64,000 bases of DNA from Planctomycetota bacterium (GTDB lineage Bacteria > Planctomycetota > Planctomycetia > Gemmatales > Gemmataceae), in assembly GCA_021413735.1 (NCBI GenBank), contig JAIOPV010000039.1, positions 1 to 64,000 on the forward strand, written 5' to 3'. Below, piece by piece: positions 18,364 through 26,622 of the stretch. Position 1 is the stretch's first letter. Every line of letters starts with the position of its first letter. The position numbers and the translations under genes are program-made. Below the pieces are notes generated by a model, which saw only the letters and a program-made list of their open reading frames with translations, was not told the origin of the DNA and searched no databases.

Positions 18364-19075
18364 AGACTTTCTTGGGAATGGGTGGGTCATCGTCACCACG
18401 GAGCATGTATCCTTCGCCCCAACGGGTGAGAATCAGTTGCGGCTCGAAGTTCTTGTCGATCTTGTTCCGAAGGTAGCGGATATACACATCGACGACGTTC
18501 GACGTGTTTTCGTCGTACTCGTCGTAAAGGTGTTCCCAGATCATGCTGCGAGTGACGACCTTGCCGCGATGGAAGGCGAGGAATTCGAGCAGAGCGTATT
18601 CGCGTGGTGTAAGGTGGATGGCTTGCGCGGCCCGATGAACGGTTCTCGCGGCGGTGTCGATTGTGAGATCGTAGCATCTCAGGATCGGATCTTTTTGGTG
18701 GTGCCCACGACGGACCAACGCACGGACACGCGCCAGGAGTTCGGAGAACTCGAAGTTCGCTTTACTGAGATAATCGTCGGCTCCCGCGTCGAGGCCGGTA
18801 ACCTTGTCGGAGGTTGAGCCTTTTGCCGTGAGCAGGAGAACGTGGGTCTTGATCCCCGACGCTCGCCATTTCTTCAGCAGGAAAAGCCCGTCTTCTTTCT
18901 CCGGAAGTTTGGGCAGCATCCGGTCGAGGATAATCACGTCGTAGGACGTGGTGCGAGCTTTGACGTCGCCTTCTTCGCCATCCACAGCAACATCGACGGC
19001 GAAACCTTCCTCTTCCAATCCCTGGCGGATGGCCCGCACAATCGGGGCCGAGTCTTCGATAAGGAGCACACGCAC
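18362..19075 (-). CDS. OmpR-family response regulator
   Basis: I choose the GTG at 19075, with GGAG six bases upstream, so that the protein starts MRVLLIEDS, as is usual for the family, giving 237 residues. An in-frame ATG at 19132 would add 19 unlike residues and has no ribosome site. The receiver domain has the acidic pair in IEDS, the phospho-acceptor D51 in VIILDRMLP, T in LLLTAKG and the lysine in DDYLSKANF. The C-terminal winged helix shows LTPREYALLEFLAFHRGKVV, VDVYIRYLRNKID and LTRWGEGYML. It pairs with the histidine kinase gene 111 bases downstream on the same strand. Target genes are unknown. Confidence 0.93.
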   Translation of the reverse strand: MRVLLIEDSAPIVRAIRQGLEEEGFAVDVAVDGEEGDVKARTTSYDVIILDRMLPKLPEKEDGLFLLKKWRASGIKTHVLLLTAKGSTSDKVTGLDAGADDYLSKANFEFSELLARVRALVRRGHHQKDPILRCYDLTIDTAARTVHRAAQAIHLTPREYALLEFLAFHRGKVVTRSMIWEHLYDEYDENTSNVVDVYIRYLRNKIDKNFEPQLILTRWGEGYMLRGDDDPPIPKKV

Positions 19076-19327
19076 GCTCGGCTCCGTGAGGAGACAATTC
19101 GCATCCCAATTGAAGTTTAACCCCAGAGGCATGAAGCGAGTATGAGAAAGCTTGGTTCATCCAAGTTGGCTGCGACCGAACTGCCGAGTTAAGTGGTGGG
19201 CTCTCGATTGTCGCTGCCACCTGGTTGCAACGACGCAAGCGGCGAACCGAAAGTTCAAAAAGCTGTGTTGACGCCCGGTGAGGGTGCCGGCATATTCCGG
19301 CGTTCACGGCGCGTTGTGAGGAAGATC

Positions 19328-19954
19328 ATGCGAACGAATCGGGTCTTGCGTGCGGGTGTGTTGACTGCGTCGATCGCCGGAACTCTCGGCTCGGTCGGTT
19401 GCTCGACCATGAACAACACCGAGAAGGGGGCTGCGGTCGGCGGAGGAATTGGCACGGTTGCAGGAGCTGGCCTTGGAGCAATCACACATCACCCGGTCGC
19501 CGGGGCGATTGTGGGCGGTGTGACTGGGGCTGCAATCGGCGGCATCACGGGTGCCGACAAGGACGATCGGCAAGAACGAGCACGCGATGTGCAGCAAGCC
19601 CAGGCTGTGGCAACGCAGGCTCAACAACGGATGCTGACTGTTCCCGATGTGGTTCATCTCGCCCAGCAAGGTCATGCCGAGCAGGTCATCATCAATCAGA
19701 TTCGCGCGACTGGCAGTAGCTTCCAGTTGACGGCCGGCGATCTGGATTACCTGAAGAATAACGGCGTCACGGATCGCGTGATCGCGGAAATGCAGACCGC
19801 TCGGCCATCTCCGACTGCCGTGGTTGTGCAACCGCAACCTGGGCCGACGGTGATCTACGAACGGCCTTACTACAGTCGCCCATACTATCCGGCTCCGGTC
19901 ATCATCGCTCCGCGGCCGTACTACGGGTATGGGTACGGCTACCGTCGCTGGTGA
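19328..19954 (+). CDS. Glycine-zipper envelope protein, probably lipoprotein
   Basis: The ATG at 19328 has a good GAGG ribosome site and gives 208 residues. The N-terminus is a signal ending at GSVGC, a weak lipobox, so lipidation is likely but not certain. Residues about 32-75 are a glycine zipper (GGGIGTVAGAGLGA, GAIVGGVTGAAIGG), a membrane-inserting motif seen in envelope stress and outer membrane lipoproteins. A middle region (about 100-155) resembles short helical repeats, and the C-terminus is rich in tyrosine, proline and arginine. It is transcribed divergently from the response regulator, with a strong hairpin downstream. Confidence 0.8.
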   Translation: MRTNRVLRAGVLTASIAGTLGSVGCSTMNNTEKGAAVGGGIGTVAGAGLGAITHHPVAGAIVGGVTGAAIGGITGADKDDRQERARDVQQAQAVATQAQQRMLTVPDVVHLAQQGHAEQVIINQIRATGSSFQLTAGDLDYLKNNGVTDRVIAEMQTARPSPTAVVVQPQPGPTVIYERPYYSRPYYPAPVIIAPRPYYGYGYGYRRW

Positions 19955-19979
19955 CCGTTTCAACGAATTGATTTCCGTC

Positions 19980-20026
19980 CCGCCCGCTGTGGCTTCATCG
20001 CGAGTTGATGAAGCCGCAGCGGGCGG
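19980..20026 (+). terminator. Strong hairpin, likely terminator
   Basis: Two 20-base arms (19980-19999 and 20007-20026) pair with a single mismatch around a 7-base loop. The structure starts 25 bases after the stop of the glycine-zipper gene. There is no clear T-run, so it may end transcription with help from other factors or protect the RNA end. Confidence 0.6.
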
Positions 20027-20139
20027 TCGCATTTCGGCCGCTTGCAGTCGCGAGCCGGCCAGCTAAACTGAAACTCATCTCCTGCCTTATCGCTGCCCAA
20101 CCACCAACGACACACCCTCGATTTCGGAGACGCTGCCAG

Positions 20140-21444
20140 ATGTCCATCCGTTACCCGCTCCTCGCGGCCGGCCTTCTGTTCGCTTCAACTGCAATCGCCG
20201 AAGACTGGCCACAATGGCGCGGCCCAGATCGCACCGGCATCTCGAAGGAAACCGGTCTGCTGAAATCCTGGCCCAAGGACGGCCCTACGCTTGTGTGGAC
20301 GGCCAAGAACCTCGGCAACGGTTGGGGCACGCCGTCGGTCGCTGATGGAAAAATCTTCGGCATTGGCACTCGCGAAGGCAAAGACGGCGTTTGGGCCTTG
20401 AAAGAAACCGACGGTTCCGAACTCTGGTTCACCCCGTTCGCCGATCCACCCGCCGCGAAATCGGTCGGCGGTCAAACCAACGGACCAGGCAGCACCCCGA
20501 CCTACAGCAAGGGGAAGGTGTACGCCGTGAGCCATAACGGAACCGTTGTCGCTCTCGACGCCACCAATGGCAAGAAGTCTTGGACGAAGAGCTACATCTC
20601 GGACTTTGGCGGTAGTCTCCCCAGGTGGGGTTTCAACGACTCAGTCTTGATTGACGAAGATAAAGTGATCTGCGCTCCCGGTGGACCGAAGGCGGCGTTG
20701 GCGGCGCTGAAGGCAGACACCGGAGCCACAATCTGGACGACCGATGCTGGCGACGTGAGTGGGGGGCAGGGGTATTCGTCGCCGATCAAGGCAACCATCG
20801 GCAACGTCCCGATGTACATCATCCTGACCGGAGCGAAGGGCGGAATCATGGGCGTCAACGCCAAGACCGGCAAGATGCTCTGGAAGTACAACAACACTCC
20901 GGCGGCTGGCGGTGTCGCACAAATCCCGACTCCCCTCGTAATGGGGGATCTGGTGTGGGTGTCGTGCAGTTATGGGGGCGGTTCTGCGTTGATTCAGATC
21001 ACATCGTCGGGCAAAGACAAGTTCGATGTGAAAGAGATCAAGGCGTACAAGAAGCCGGAACTGAACAACCACCACTGCGGCATGGTGCAAGTTGGCGACT
21101 ACATTTACTTCGGGCACGACCAGAACAAGGGTTTCCCGGTGTGCGTCGAGTTCAAGACGGGGGCGATCAAGTGGGGTCCGGAGAAGAACCCCGCCGGTGC
21201 GGATGGCTCAGCCGCTGTGGTCTTCGCTGATGGTCGGCTCTACTTCCGCTACCAAAACGGTATGCTGGTTCTGATTGAACCGTCTCCGGATGAACTCAAG
21301 GTAGTGTCCTCGTTCAAGCTCCCAGCACCATCCGAGAAAGGCTACCCGCAGAGCTGGCCACACCCGGTTGTCGCCAACGGCAAACTCTACATTCGCGATC
21401 AGAACGCAATGTACTGCTACAACGTGAAAGCCGACAAGAACTGA
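20140..21444 (+). CDS. Exported PQQ-type beta-propeller protein (first of tandem pair)
   Basis: The protein has 434 residues from the ATG at 20140, with GGAGA upstream and a Sec signal ending at TAIAEDW. The mature part opens with the DWPQWRGPDRTGISKETG segment found in many planctomycete PQQ-like repeat proteins. Repeated blades follow with motifs such as GKVYAVSHNGTVVALDATNGKKSW, TGKMLWKYN and GRLYFRYQNGMLVLIEP. PQQ or cofactor binding is not demonstrated by these motifs; many such proteins are structural propellers. It is followed by a close paralogue 85 bases downstream and then by msrA, all on the plus strand. Confidence 0.9.
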   Translation: MSIRYPLLAAGLLFASTAIAEDWPQWRGPDRTGISKETGLLKSWPKDGPTLVWTAKNLGNGWGTPSVADGKIFGIGTREGKDGVWALKETDGSELWFTPFADPPAAKSVGGQTNGPGSTPTYSKGKVYAVSHNGTVVALDATNGKKSWTKSYISDFGGSLPRWGFNDSVLIDEDKVICAPGGPKAALAALKADTGATIWTTDAGDVSGGQGYSSPIKATIGNVPMYIILTGAKGGIMGVNAKTGKMLWKYNNTPAAGGVAQIPTPLVMGDLVWVSCSYGGGSALIQITSSGKDKFDVKEIKAYKKPELNNHHCGMVQVGDYIYFGHDQNKGFPVCVEFKTGAIKWGPEKNPAGADGSAAVVFADGRLYFRYQNGMLVLIEPSPDELKVVSSFKLPAPSEKGYPQSWPHPVVANGKLYIRDQNAMYCYNVKADKN

Positions 21445-21529
21445 TCCCACCGTTTTGAAAGTGCCCCCAGGCCGTTGGCCTGGGATCTTAGGCTCGTGGA
21501 CTTGTCCCACCTCTTTCGGAGCTTCCCAC

Positions 21530-22795
21530 ATGAAGCGTTTCGCTCTCTCCTTGTGCTTCGCACTTACACTCGCGCTCACTTTGACTGCTTCCGACTGGCC
21601 ACAGTGGCGAGGGCCGGACCGCACCGGCATCTCGAAGGAAACCGGCCTCCTCAAGACGTGGCCCAAGGACGGCCCGCCCGTGGTGTGGACCGTGAAGGGT
21701 TGCGGCAATGGCTTCTCGTCCATCGCTGTTGCCGACGGCGTGATCTACGGTACCGGTGCGAAAGGCGGCAAGAACATCGCCTGGGCCAAGAAGGAATCCG
21801 ACGGCAGCGACATCTGGACAACGCCGTACGCCAACGAAGGCGGCGACCCGAACAGCACGGTGGTTGTGAGCGGTGGGAAGGTTTACGCGATGACGGTCGG
21901 TGGCACCCTCGCGTGCCTCGATACCAAGGGCAAGGTGGTCTGGTCGAAGAGTTTCAAGAAGGATCTCGAAGGAAAGATGATGTCGGGTTGGGGCTACAGC
22001 GAGACGCCTTTGATCGACGGCGACAAGTTGATCTGCACGCCGGGCGGTGACAAGGGTGCAGTCGTGGCGTTGAACAAGGACGACGGCAAGGAACTCTGGA
22101 AGTGCGACATCAAGGATGCGGGCGGCGCGGGCTACGCCTCGCCAATCAAGGCCGTGGTCGGCGGCGTTCCGATGTACATCACGCTGCTTGGGAAGACCGG
22201 TGGCGTGGTGGCGGTTCACGCGGACACGGGCAAATTGCTCTGGCAGTACGCGAAGATCAATAACGGCACCGCGAACATTCCGACCATCGTGACCCGCGAC
22301 GATCTTGTGTGGTGTTCGACGGGCTACGGCGACGGCGGCAGCGCTCTGCTCAAGATGAAGGCCGACAGCAAAACAGAAGTGAGCGTTACCGAAGTGGTGA
22401 AGTACAAGAGCGGCGAGCTCCAGAACCACCACGGCGGCATGATTCTGGTCGGCGATTACGTCTACTTCGGCAACGCCCACAACGCCGGTCACCCGGCGTG
22501 TGTGGAGTTCAAGACGGGTGAGATCAAGTACAAGGAGCCGAAAGCGGTAGCGGGTGGTGGTGGCTCGGCGGCTGTCGTCTACGCCGACGGGAGGCTGTAC
22601 TACCGTTATCAGAATGGGGTGGTGGCTTTGATCGAAGCGAACCCCAAGGAGATGGTGCTTGCGGGTTCGTTCAAGGAGAAAGAAGCGAGCGGTCGCGAAT
22701 GCTGGGCACACCCTGTCATCGCCAACGGCAAACTCTACCTCCGCGATCAGGACAAGCTCGTCTGTTATAATGTGAAATCGCCCGACAAGAACTGA
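21530..22795 (+). CDS. Exported PQQ-type beta-propeller protein (second of tandem pair)
   Basis: The protein has 421 residues from the ATG at 21530, with a signal peptide ending near LTLTASDW. It repeats the architecture of its upstream neighbour, beginning DWPQWRGPDRTGISKETG and sharing the same series of blades, for example GKVYAMTVGGTLACLDTKGKVVW, HADTGKLLWQY and GRLYYRYQNGVVALIEA. DNA similarity is high around the N-terminal signature, consistent with tandem duplication. Function and ligand are unknown. The msrA gene begins 68 bases after its stop codon. Confidence 0.9.
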   Translation: MKRFALSLCFALTLALTLTASDWPQWRGPDRTGISKETGLLKTWPKDGPPVVWTVKGCGNGFSSIAVADGVIYGTGAKGGKNIAWAKKESDGSDIWTTPYANEGGDPNSTVVVSGGKVYAMTVGGTLACLDTKGKVVWSKSFKKDLEGKMMSGWGYSETPLIDGDKLICTPGGDKGAVVALNKDDGKELWKCDIKDAGGAGYASPIKAVVGGVPMYITLLGKTGGVVAVHADTGKLLWQYAKINNGTANIPTIVTRDDLVWCSTGYGDGGSALLKMKADSKTEVSVTEVVKYKSGELQNHHGGMILVGDYVYFGNAHNAGHPACVEFKTGEIKYKEPKAVAGGGGSAAVVYADGRLYYRYQNGVVALIEANPKEMVLAGSFKEKEASGRECWAHPVIANGKLYLRDQDKLVCYNVKSPDKN

Positions 22796-22863
22796 TGCAA
22801 CAACGTGAAGCCTGCTCGGTCGCGGGTGGGCTTCACGCAGCACGACACTTCGGCAGGCACATC

Positions 22864-23544
22864 ATGTCGCGTAAAATAGCCTGGGTCGTCCTCGCGGCTG
22901 TTGTCGCGGGGCTGTTCGTCTCACTTTTCGCTCTGCAAGAAGAGTTCAAAATGGCTGAGAACTTCCCCGTTCTCGATCCGTCCGAGGTTGGTGCTGATGC
23001 CACACCGGCAAGTGGTTCGGAGCTGGCCACGTTCGGCTCGGGTTGCTTCTGGTGTACCGAGGCGGTGTTTCAACAACTGAAGGGCGTGAAGAAAGTCGTG
23101 TCGGGGTACAGTGGCGGTGCCGTGAAGAACCCGACCTATGAGCAGGTCTGCACTGCAACGACCGGTCACGCGGAAGTGATTCAGGTCACGTTCGACCCGG
23201 CTGTGATCTCGTATCCGGAACTGTTGGAAGTGTTCTGGCGGTCGCACGACCCGACGACACGCAACCGTCAGGGCAACGACGTTGGCCCACAGTATCGCTC
23301 GGTGATCTTCACGCACTCCGAGCGGCAACAGCAGTTGGCCGAGCGCTACAAAGCGAAGATCGACGCGGCTCAAGTGTTCTCGAAGCCGCTCGTGACGGAG
23401 ATCGTGCCGTTCGTCGAGTTCTACCCGGCCGAGATGTATCACCAAGACTATTACGCGACCAACGGACGGCAGCCGTATTGTCAGGCCGTCATTCGCCCGA
23501 AGGTCGACAAGTTGAAGGCAGTGTTCGCAGACAAGATCAAGTAG
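22864..23544 (+). CDS. msrA: Peptide methionine-S-sulfoxide reductase MsrA, membrane-anchored
   Basis: The protein has 226 residues and reduces methionine-S-sulfoxide in oxidised proteins. The catalytic cysteine is C61 in GCFWCTEAVF. Other family motifs are GYSGG, TGHAEVIQVTFDP, FWRSHDPTTRNRQGNDVGPQYRS and YHQDYY, with a late cysteine in PYCQAVI that could be resolving. Residues 6-24 form a hydrophobic helix, which suggests a periplasmic or membrane-tethered enzyme. An internal ATG at 22951 (M30) would give a soluble form. The gene follows two PQQ-propeller genes on the same strand, so envelope protein repair is a reasonable inference. Confidence 0.94.
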   Translation: MSRKIAWVVLAAVVAGLFVSLFALQEEFKMAENFPVLDPSEVGADATPASGSELATFGSGCFWCTEAVFQQLKGVKKVVSGYSGGAVKNPTYEQVCTATTGHAEVIQVTFDPAVISYPELLEVFWRSHDPTTRNRQGNDVGPQYRSVIFTHSERQQQLAERYKAKIDAAQVFSKPLVTEIVPFVEFYPAEMYHQDYYATNGRQPYCQAVIRPKVDKLKAVFADKIK

Positions 23545-23564
23545 AACGCCAAATGATCGAGGCA

Positions 23565-23933
23565 TCAGTTCTGTCGATCAAGCGATGCCCCCGCGAAGAG
23601 CTGGGCCCGCTCGCCGGGATCGGAACCCGGACGACCTTCGCACGTTCTTCGCAGAATCGAGAGAGCGAGCACAACTTCAACCGAACACGCCCACCCGATT
23701 GTGTCCGGATCGGCCTGACCCCATCCAGAGCGCGGCGAGCAACCGAGCCAGAAATCGCCCGGCGTCGGGGTCGCGTATTCGTCCGCGATTTCGAGACCGG
23801 CCTGCTCCGCGAGGTTTCTCACAAACGACCCGCCAACCGGCCAATCACTCGCACGAAACACCAGTCGCCGAACCGTCAGTTTCACGAGCCGTCGAGGAGT
23901 TAGCAGACGGTCTTGCCATTGAATCTGGATCAC
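23565..23933 (-). CDS. Hypothetical protein, doubtful
   Basis: This is an open frame of 122 codons, convergent with msrA and separated from it by 20 bases. I do not recognise a domain. The protein has a basic N-terminal third, one possible helix (SVEVVLALSILRRTC) and a proline-rich middle. No clear Shine-Dalgarno is visible. An overlapping plus-strand frame of similar length (23585-23941) exists, so neither can be trusted without comparative evidence. Confidence 0.35.
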   Translation of the reverse strand: MIQIQWQDRLLTPRRLVKLTVRRLVFRASDWPVGGSFVRNLAEQAGLEIADEYATPTPGDFWLGCSPRSGWGQADPDTIGWACSVEVVLALSILRRTCEGRPGSDPGERAQLFAGASLDRQN

Positions 23934-23944
23934 GGATCTGACTC

Positions 23945-24465
23945 CTTTAGTATCGCTAAAGCATTACTGGTGTGTTGATTGCGATCCGTTGGGCGACCCG
24001 TTCGCGTGCTGTGACATAACTTGCATCGACTATACTGATAGAAATAGTGATAAATACCAACGGTGATGCTTCATTTTCTTCATTCGGGATGCGACTTTGG
24101 CACGTGGGAGTGGGGCTGCCGTTTATCTGAACGTTCTTACTTCCGGACGAATCGAATGGTTCCGGACTCAGATTCGATTATTGCATCAGAATAATTGATC
24201 GCAACTGATTCAAAATAATAGGGTTACATACATTCTGACGTGGTTTCTTCCGGACGAATGAGATGGTTCCGGGGCTGGACGATGGTTCCGGACGTGGATT
24301 CGATTATGGTTTCAGAATAATTCGTCGCAACTGATTCCAAGGTATTGGCTTACATACATTCTGACGCTGTTTCTTCCGGACGAGGACGATGGTTCCGGAC
24401 CTGAAACGGTTGTTTCCGGACGAGGGGTGGGGAAGTGGGCCGGAACCAATGAGAACCACAGCGAC
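23945..24465. repeat. AT-rich intergenic region with tandem TTCCGGACGA repeats
   Basis: This 520-base gap is clearly richer in AT than its surroundings. From 24141 it contains tandem units, each opened by TTCCGGACGA (24141, 24248, 24374, and a partial copy at 24414). Two units carry a matching 70-base core (24171-24240 and 24297-24366) with GATTCGATTAT, TCAGAATAATT and CATTCTGACG. A related unit in inverted orientation lies at 36742-36839. I see no gene. The block from 23945 to about 24120 is unremarkable. Confidence 0.8.
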
Positions 24466-26622
24466 TCACTTCTGGGCGAGCGAGTTTGACTTGCGAGCGT
24501 AGAGAGTCCATCGACCGACGTGTTCGACCACCTCGAACGATTCCTGCAAAATCGGCTCGACGCGGCTCGATGCGGATGGGTGGAGTTGGGCCAGGCTCAT
24601 GAGGGCGTTGTGATCCACAAAGACTCGCTCGGAGTTTCGCAGATCCTCGACGCAGCGCTCCAACAGAATCGGCGAGTGAACCAGGAAGAACGGCTGCCAC
24701 GAGAGTCGCGGAGCGCGACCCGCTGCAGCGAGGAAGCTCCAGTCGTGGCGCGAAATGACCGTGACCCGTTCCGTTGGGGTCGTGTTATCACGCAGATACG
24801 CGACAGCTTCCTCATCGAACGGAGCTGGCCAATCCTTGCGAACGATCTCGCGGCGAGTGGCGTTGATCGGATTCGGGAAGGTGTCGAGGCGGTTCACGAT
24901 TCGAACGAGCGGCGAAGTCGTGCGGAGCAGGGGATCGGGGTGAGCCGTGCGAGCGTCGAACCGTCCCGCGACGAGAATCAACGCGATGACGACCGCACCC
25001 AATGCGAACCGCGAGGGTAGCCCGCGAGAGAGTGTTGCCTCTCGCCACGCGGTCCATGCCCACCACCCCGCGACAGCCAACACCAAACCGCCGTTGAGCG
25101 CCCACAGAATGTCGATGGAACGATTCACCCATTTCGTGAGCATCGCAAGCCCGAGCAGCGACGCCACCGCAGCGTAGACCACACCACGCGGAGGAACGCG
25201 CCCTCTCCCGTACCCAATCATCGCGCTGACAGAGGCAATCGCCACTCCGGGACCGATCAGGTTGAACCAGTAGCTCCAGCCTGCACGCCAGTTCAAGAGG
25301 GTCGTGCCGAACCCCGTTGCGTAGAGCCGCAGCGGTTCAAGCAATCGCTCGGCAAAGGTGACAGTCAACACCCGCGGCCCGAACAGTACGAGGCAAAGTG
25401 CGAGGAAGACGCCAAACCCAGTTGCGACAAACACGCCGGGCTTCCACCACGAACCGCCCAGGAAGACCGCGTTCGCGAGATACAACGCCGCACCAGCCGC
25501 GAGCGTGAACAGGCCGATATCCGTTTGCCAGAACAGCGACAATCCGCCGACCGCTCCCGCAGCAACGCACCATCGCGAATTATCCGTTCCACGCACAGCA
25601 CAGAAGAGAAACGCGAACGCGAAAGGATGCCGCACGGGCCAGCACGATGGCATCTGATACGCGAGCCCTTCGGTTGCCATAGCCGCGAGTCCGAGCGTGA
25701 CGACGAGCGCCGCCCACGGGTTCTGGAGCCAGTCCGTAAGGACGAGTTGTGCCGTGAGGACGTACGCGATGGAGACGATCAGCACGAACAGCACGAAGCG
25801 TTCGAGAACGCTCTGGTAGCCGCCGCTTCCCATGACGCACGAGAAAGCGTAGGCGTGCCCGATGCCGTAATGAGACTCGAAATCCAGGCCCGGAACGACT
25901 TCTGGTGCCCGGTAGTATTGTGCTGGCCCAACGAGATACGACGCGACGTGCGACTCGACATTGCATTCCCACGCGGTCGCGGCGAGATCAGCCGGCGCGA
26001 ACACACCATAGAGCAGAGCCGCGAGCGGAAGGCAAAGCGTGATAGCGCTGGGCCACATTCTCGCTGACGGCGACCCGTCCGCAATTCCGGCTCCCCCTTC
26101 CTTCTTAGGGAAGGGGGTTGGGGGGTTAGGTTCTTTCGAAGACCCCTCCCCAACCCCTCCCCCAAGGGGAGAGGGGCTTAAAACAAAGCTCGGAGATCTG
26201 GGTCTCCTCGTGAGCAGCGGAATCGTGAGTATCCCCACACAAGTCAGCATCTTCCCGAGAACCAGCTTCCCCGCGAACACACTGCGACACATCCCCGTCG
26301 CAGCCGGGATGAACACGATCACCGCCATCGCAATTAGGCACGGCGACGGTCGAGCGAATCGCGTCGCGGCCCATCCGCCCAGCGCACCCGCAACGCACAC
26401 GAACACATACCACGACTGTTCGTAGTGCTCCTGCCAGGGCACGATCTCATACGGCTGAAGGTACTCGCAGCGTAGCAGCGCGGGGTGCGAGCGGTTCTGC
26501 GTGTCGCCATTGACAGCGATCATCGCAGCGGTCGCGGTCGTGGCGAGAAGCACGCCCCAGCAGACGCCCCACGCCGCTACAGCGAGTCGGCGAAGTGGCG
26601 AATTCAGATGTATCGAGATCAT
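24466..26622 (-). CDS. Polytopic membrane protein, possibly GT-C-type glycosyltransferase (copy A)
   Basis: The ATG at 26622 overlaps the stop of the upstream paralogue (ATGA at 26619-26622), fixing the start and giving 718 residues. The protein has many hydrophobic segments, consistent with about ten or more membrane helices, and a soluble C-terminal part. Conserved blocks shared with its neighbour are GDTQ, VPWQEHYE, ASYLVGPAQYYRAP, GLDFESHYGIGHAY, SLFWQTDIGLFTLAAG and KWVNRSIDILWALNGG. The layout and the GT2 gene upstream suggest a polyprenyl-phosphate-sugar-dependent transferase, but I do not recognise the exact family. An in-frame palindromic repeat inserted at about 26090-26190 lengthens one loop. 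Confidence 0.75.
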   Translation of the reverse strand: MISIHLNSPLRRLAVAAWGVCWGVLLATTATAAMIAVNGDTQNRSHPALLRCEYLQPYEIVPWQEHYEQSWYVFVCVAGALGGWAATRFARPSPCLIAMAVIVFIPAATGMCRSVFAGKLVLGKMLTCVGILTIPLLTRRPRSPSFVLSPSPLGGGVGEGSSKEPNPPTPFPKKEGGAGIADGSPSARMWPSAITLCLPLAALLYGVFAPADLAATAWECNVESHVASYLVGPAQYYRAPEVVPGLDFESHYGIGHAYAFSCVMGSGGYQSVLERFVLFVLIVSIAYVLTAQLVLTDWLQNPWAALVVTLGLAAMATEGLAYQMPSCWPVRHPFAFAFLFCAVRGTDNSRWCVAAGAVGGLSLFWQTDIGLFTLAAGAALYLANAVFLGGSWWKPGVFVATGFGVFLALCLVLFGPRVLTVTFAERLLEPLRLYATGFGTTLLNWRAGWSYWFNLIGPGVAIASVSAMIGYGRGRVPPRGVVYAAVASLLGLAMLTKWVNRSIDILWALNGGLVLAVAGWWAWTAWREATLSRGLPSRFALGAVVIALILVAGRFDARTAHPDPLLRTTSPLVRIVNRLDTFPNPINATRREIVRKDWPAPFDEEAVAYLRDNTTPTERVTVISRHDWSFLAAAGRAPRLSWQPFFLVHSPILLERCVEDLRNSERVFVDHNALMSLAQLHPSASSRVEPILQESFEVVEHVGRWTLYARKSNSLAQK
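26090..26190. repeat. Palindromic repeat inserted in frame inside a membrane-protein gene
   Basis: A G/C-tract-rich segment with internal palindromes (CCCCTTCC...GGAAGGGG and CTCCCC...GGGGAG) is read in frame on the minus strand as SPSPLGGGVGEG and NPPTPFPKKEGG. The paralogue at 26619 has a shorter, unrelated linker between the same two conserved segments (IPLLT and ARMW/RMW). The peptide resembles the mistranslation products of intergenic GC-rich repeats common in bacteria. Confidence 0.7.

Noticed and set aside
21488-22843. Minus-strand open frame of 451 codons opposite the second PQQ-propeller gene
   Set aside because: The plus strand has signal peptide, propeller motifs and a near-identical paralogue; the minus frame has no recognisable domain.
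23610-23640. tRNA-like GGTTCCGATCC segment on the minus strand
   Set aside because: The T-loop consensus needs TTCRA; here the bases after TTC are CG, and no acceptor stem or anticodon arm can be drawn around it.
24098-24112. Sigma-54-like TGGCACG motif
   Set aside because: The -12 element (TTGC at the correct spacing) is missing, and the nearest genes are not in the right position.
24141-24430. CRISPR array suggested by regularly repeated TTCCGGACGA
   Set aside because: The parts between repeats are themselves similar copies, repeat lengths vary (107 and 126 bases), and no cas gene is present.
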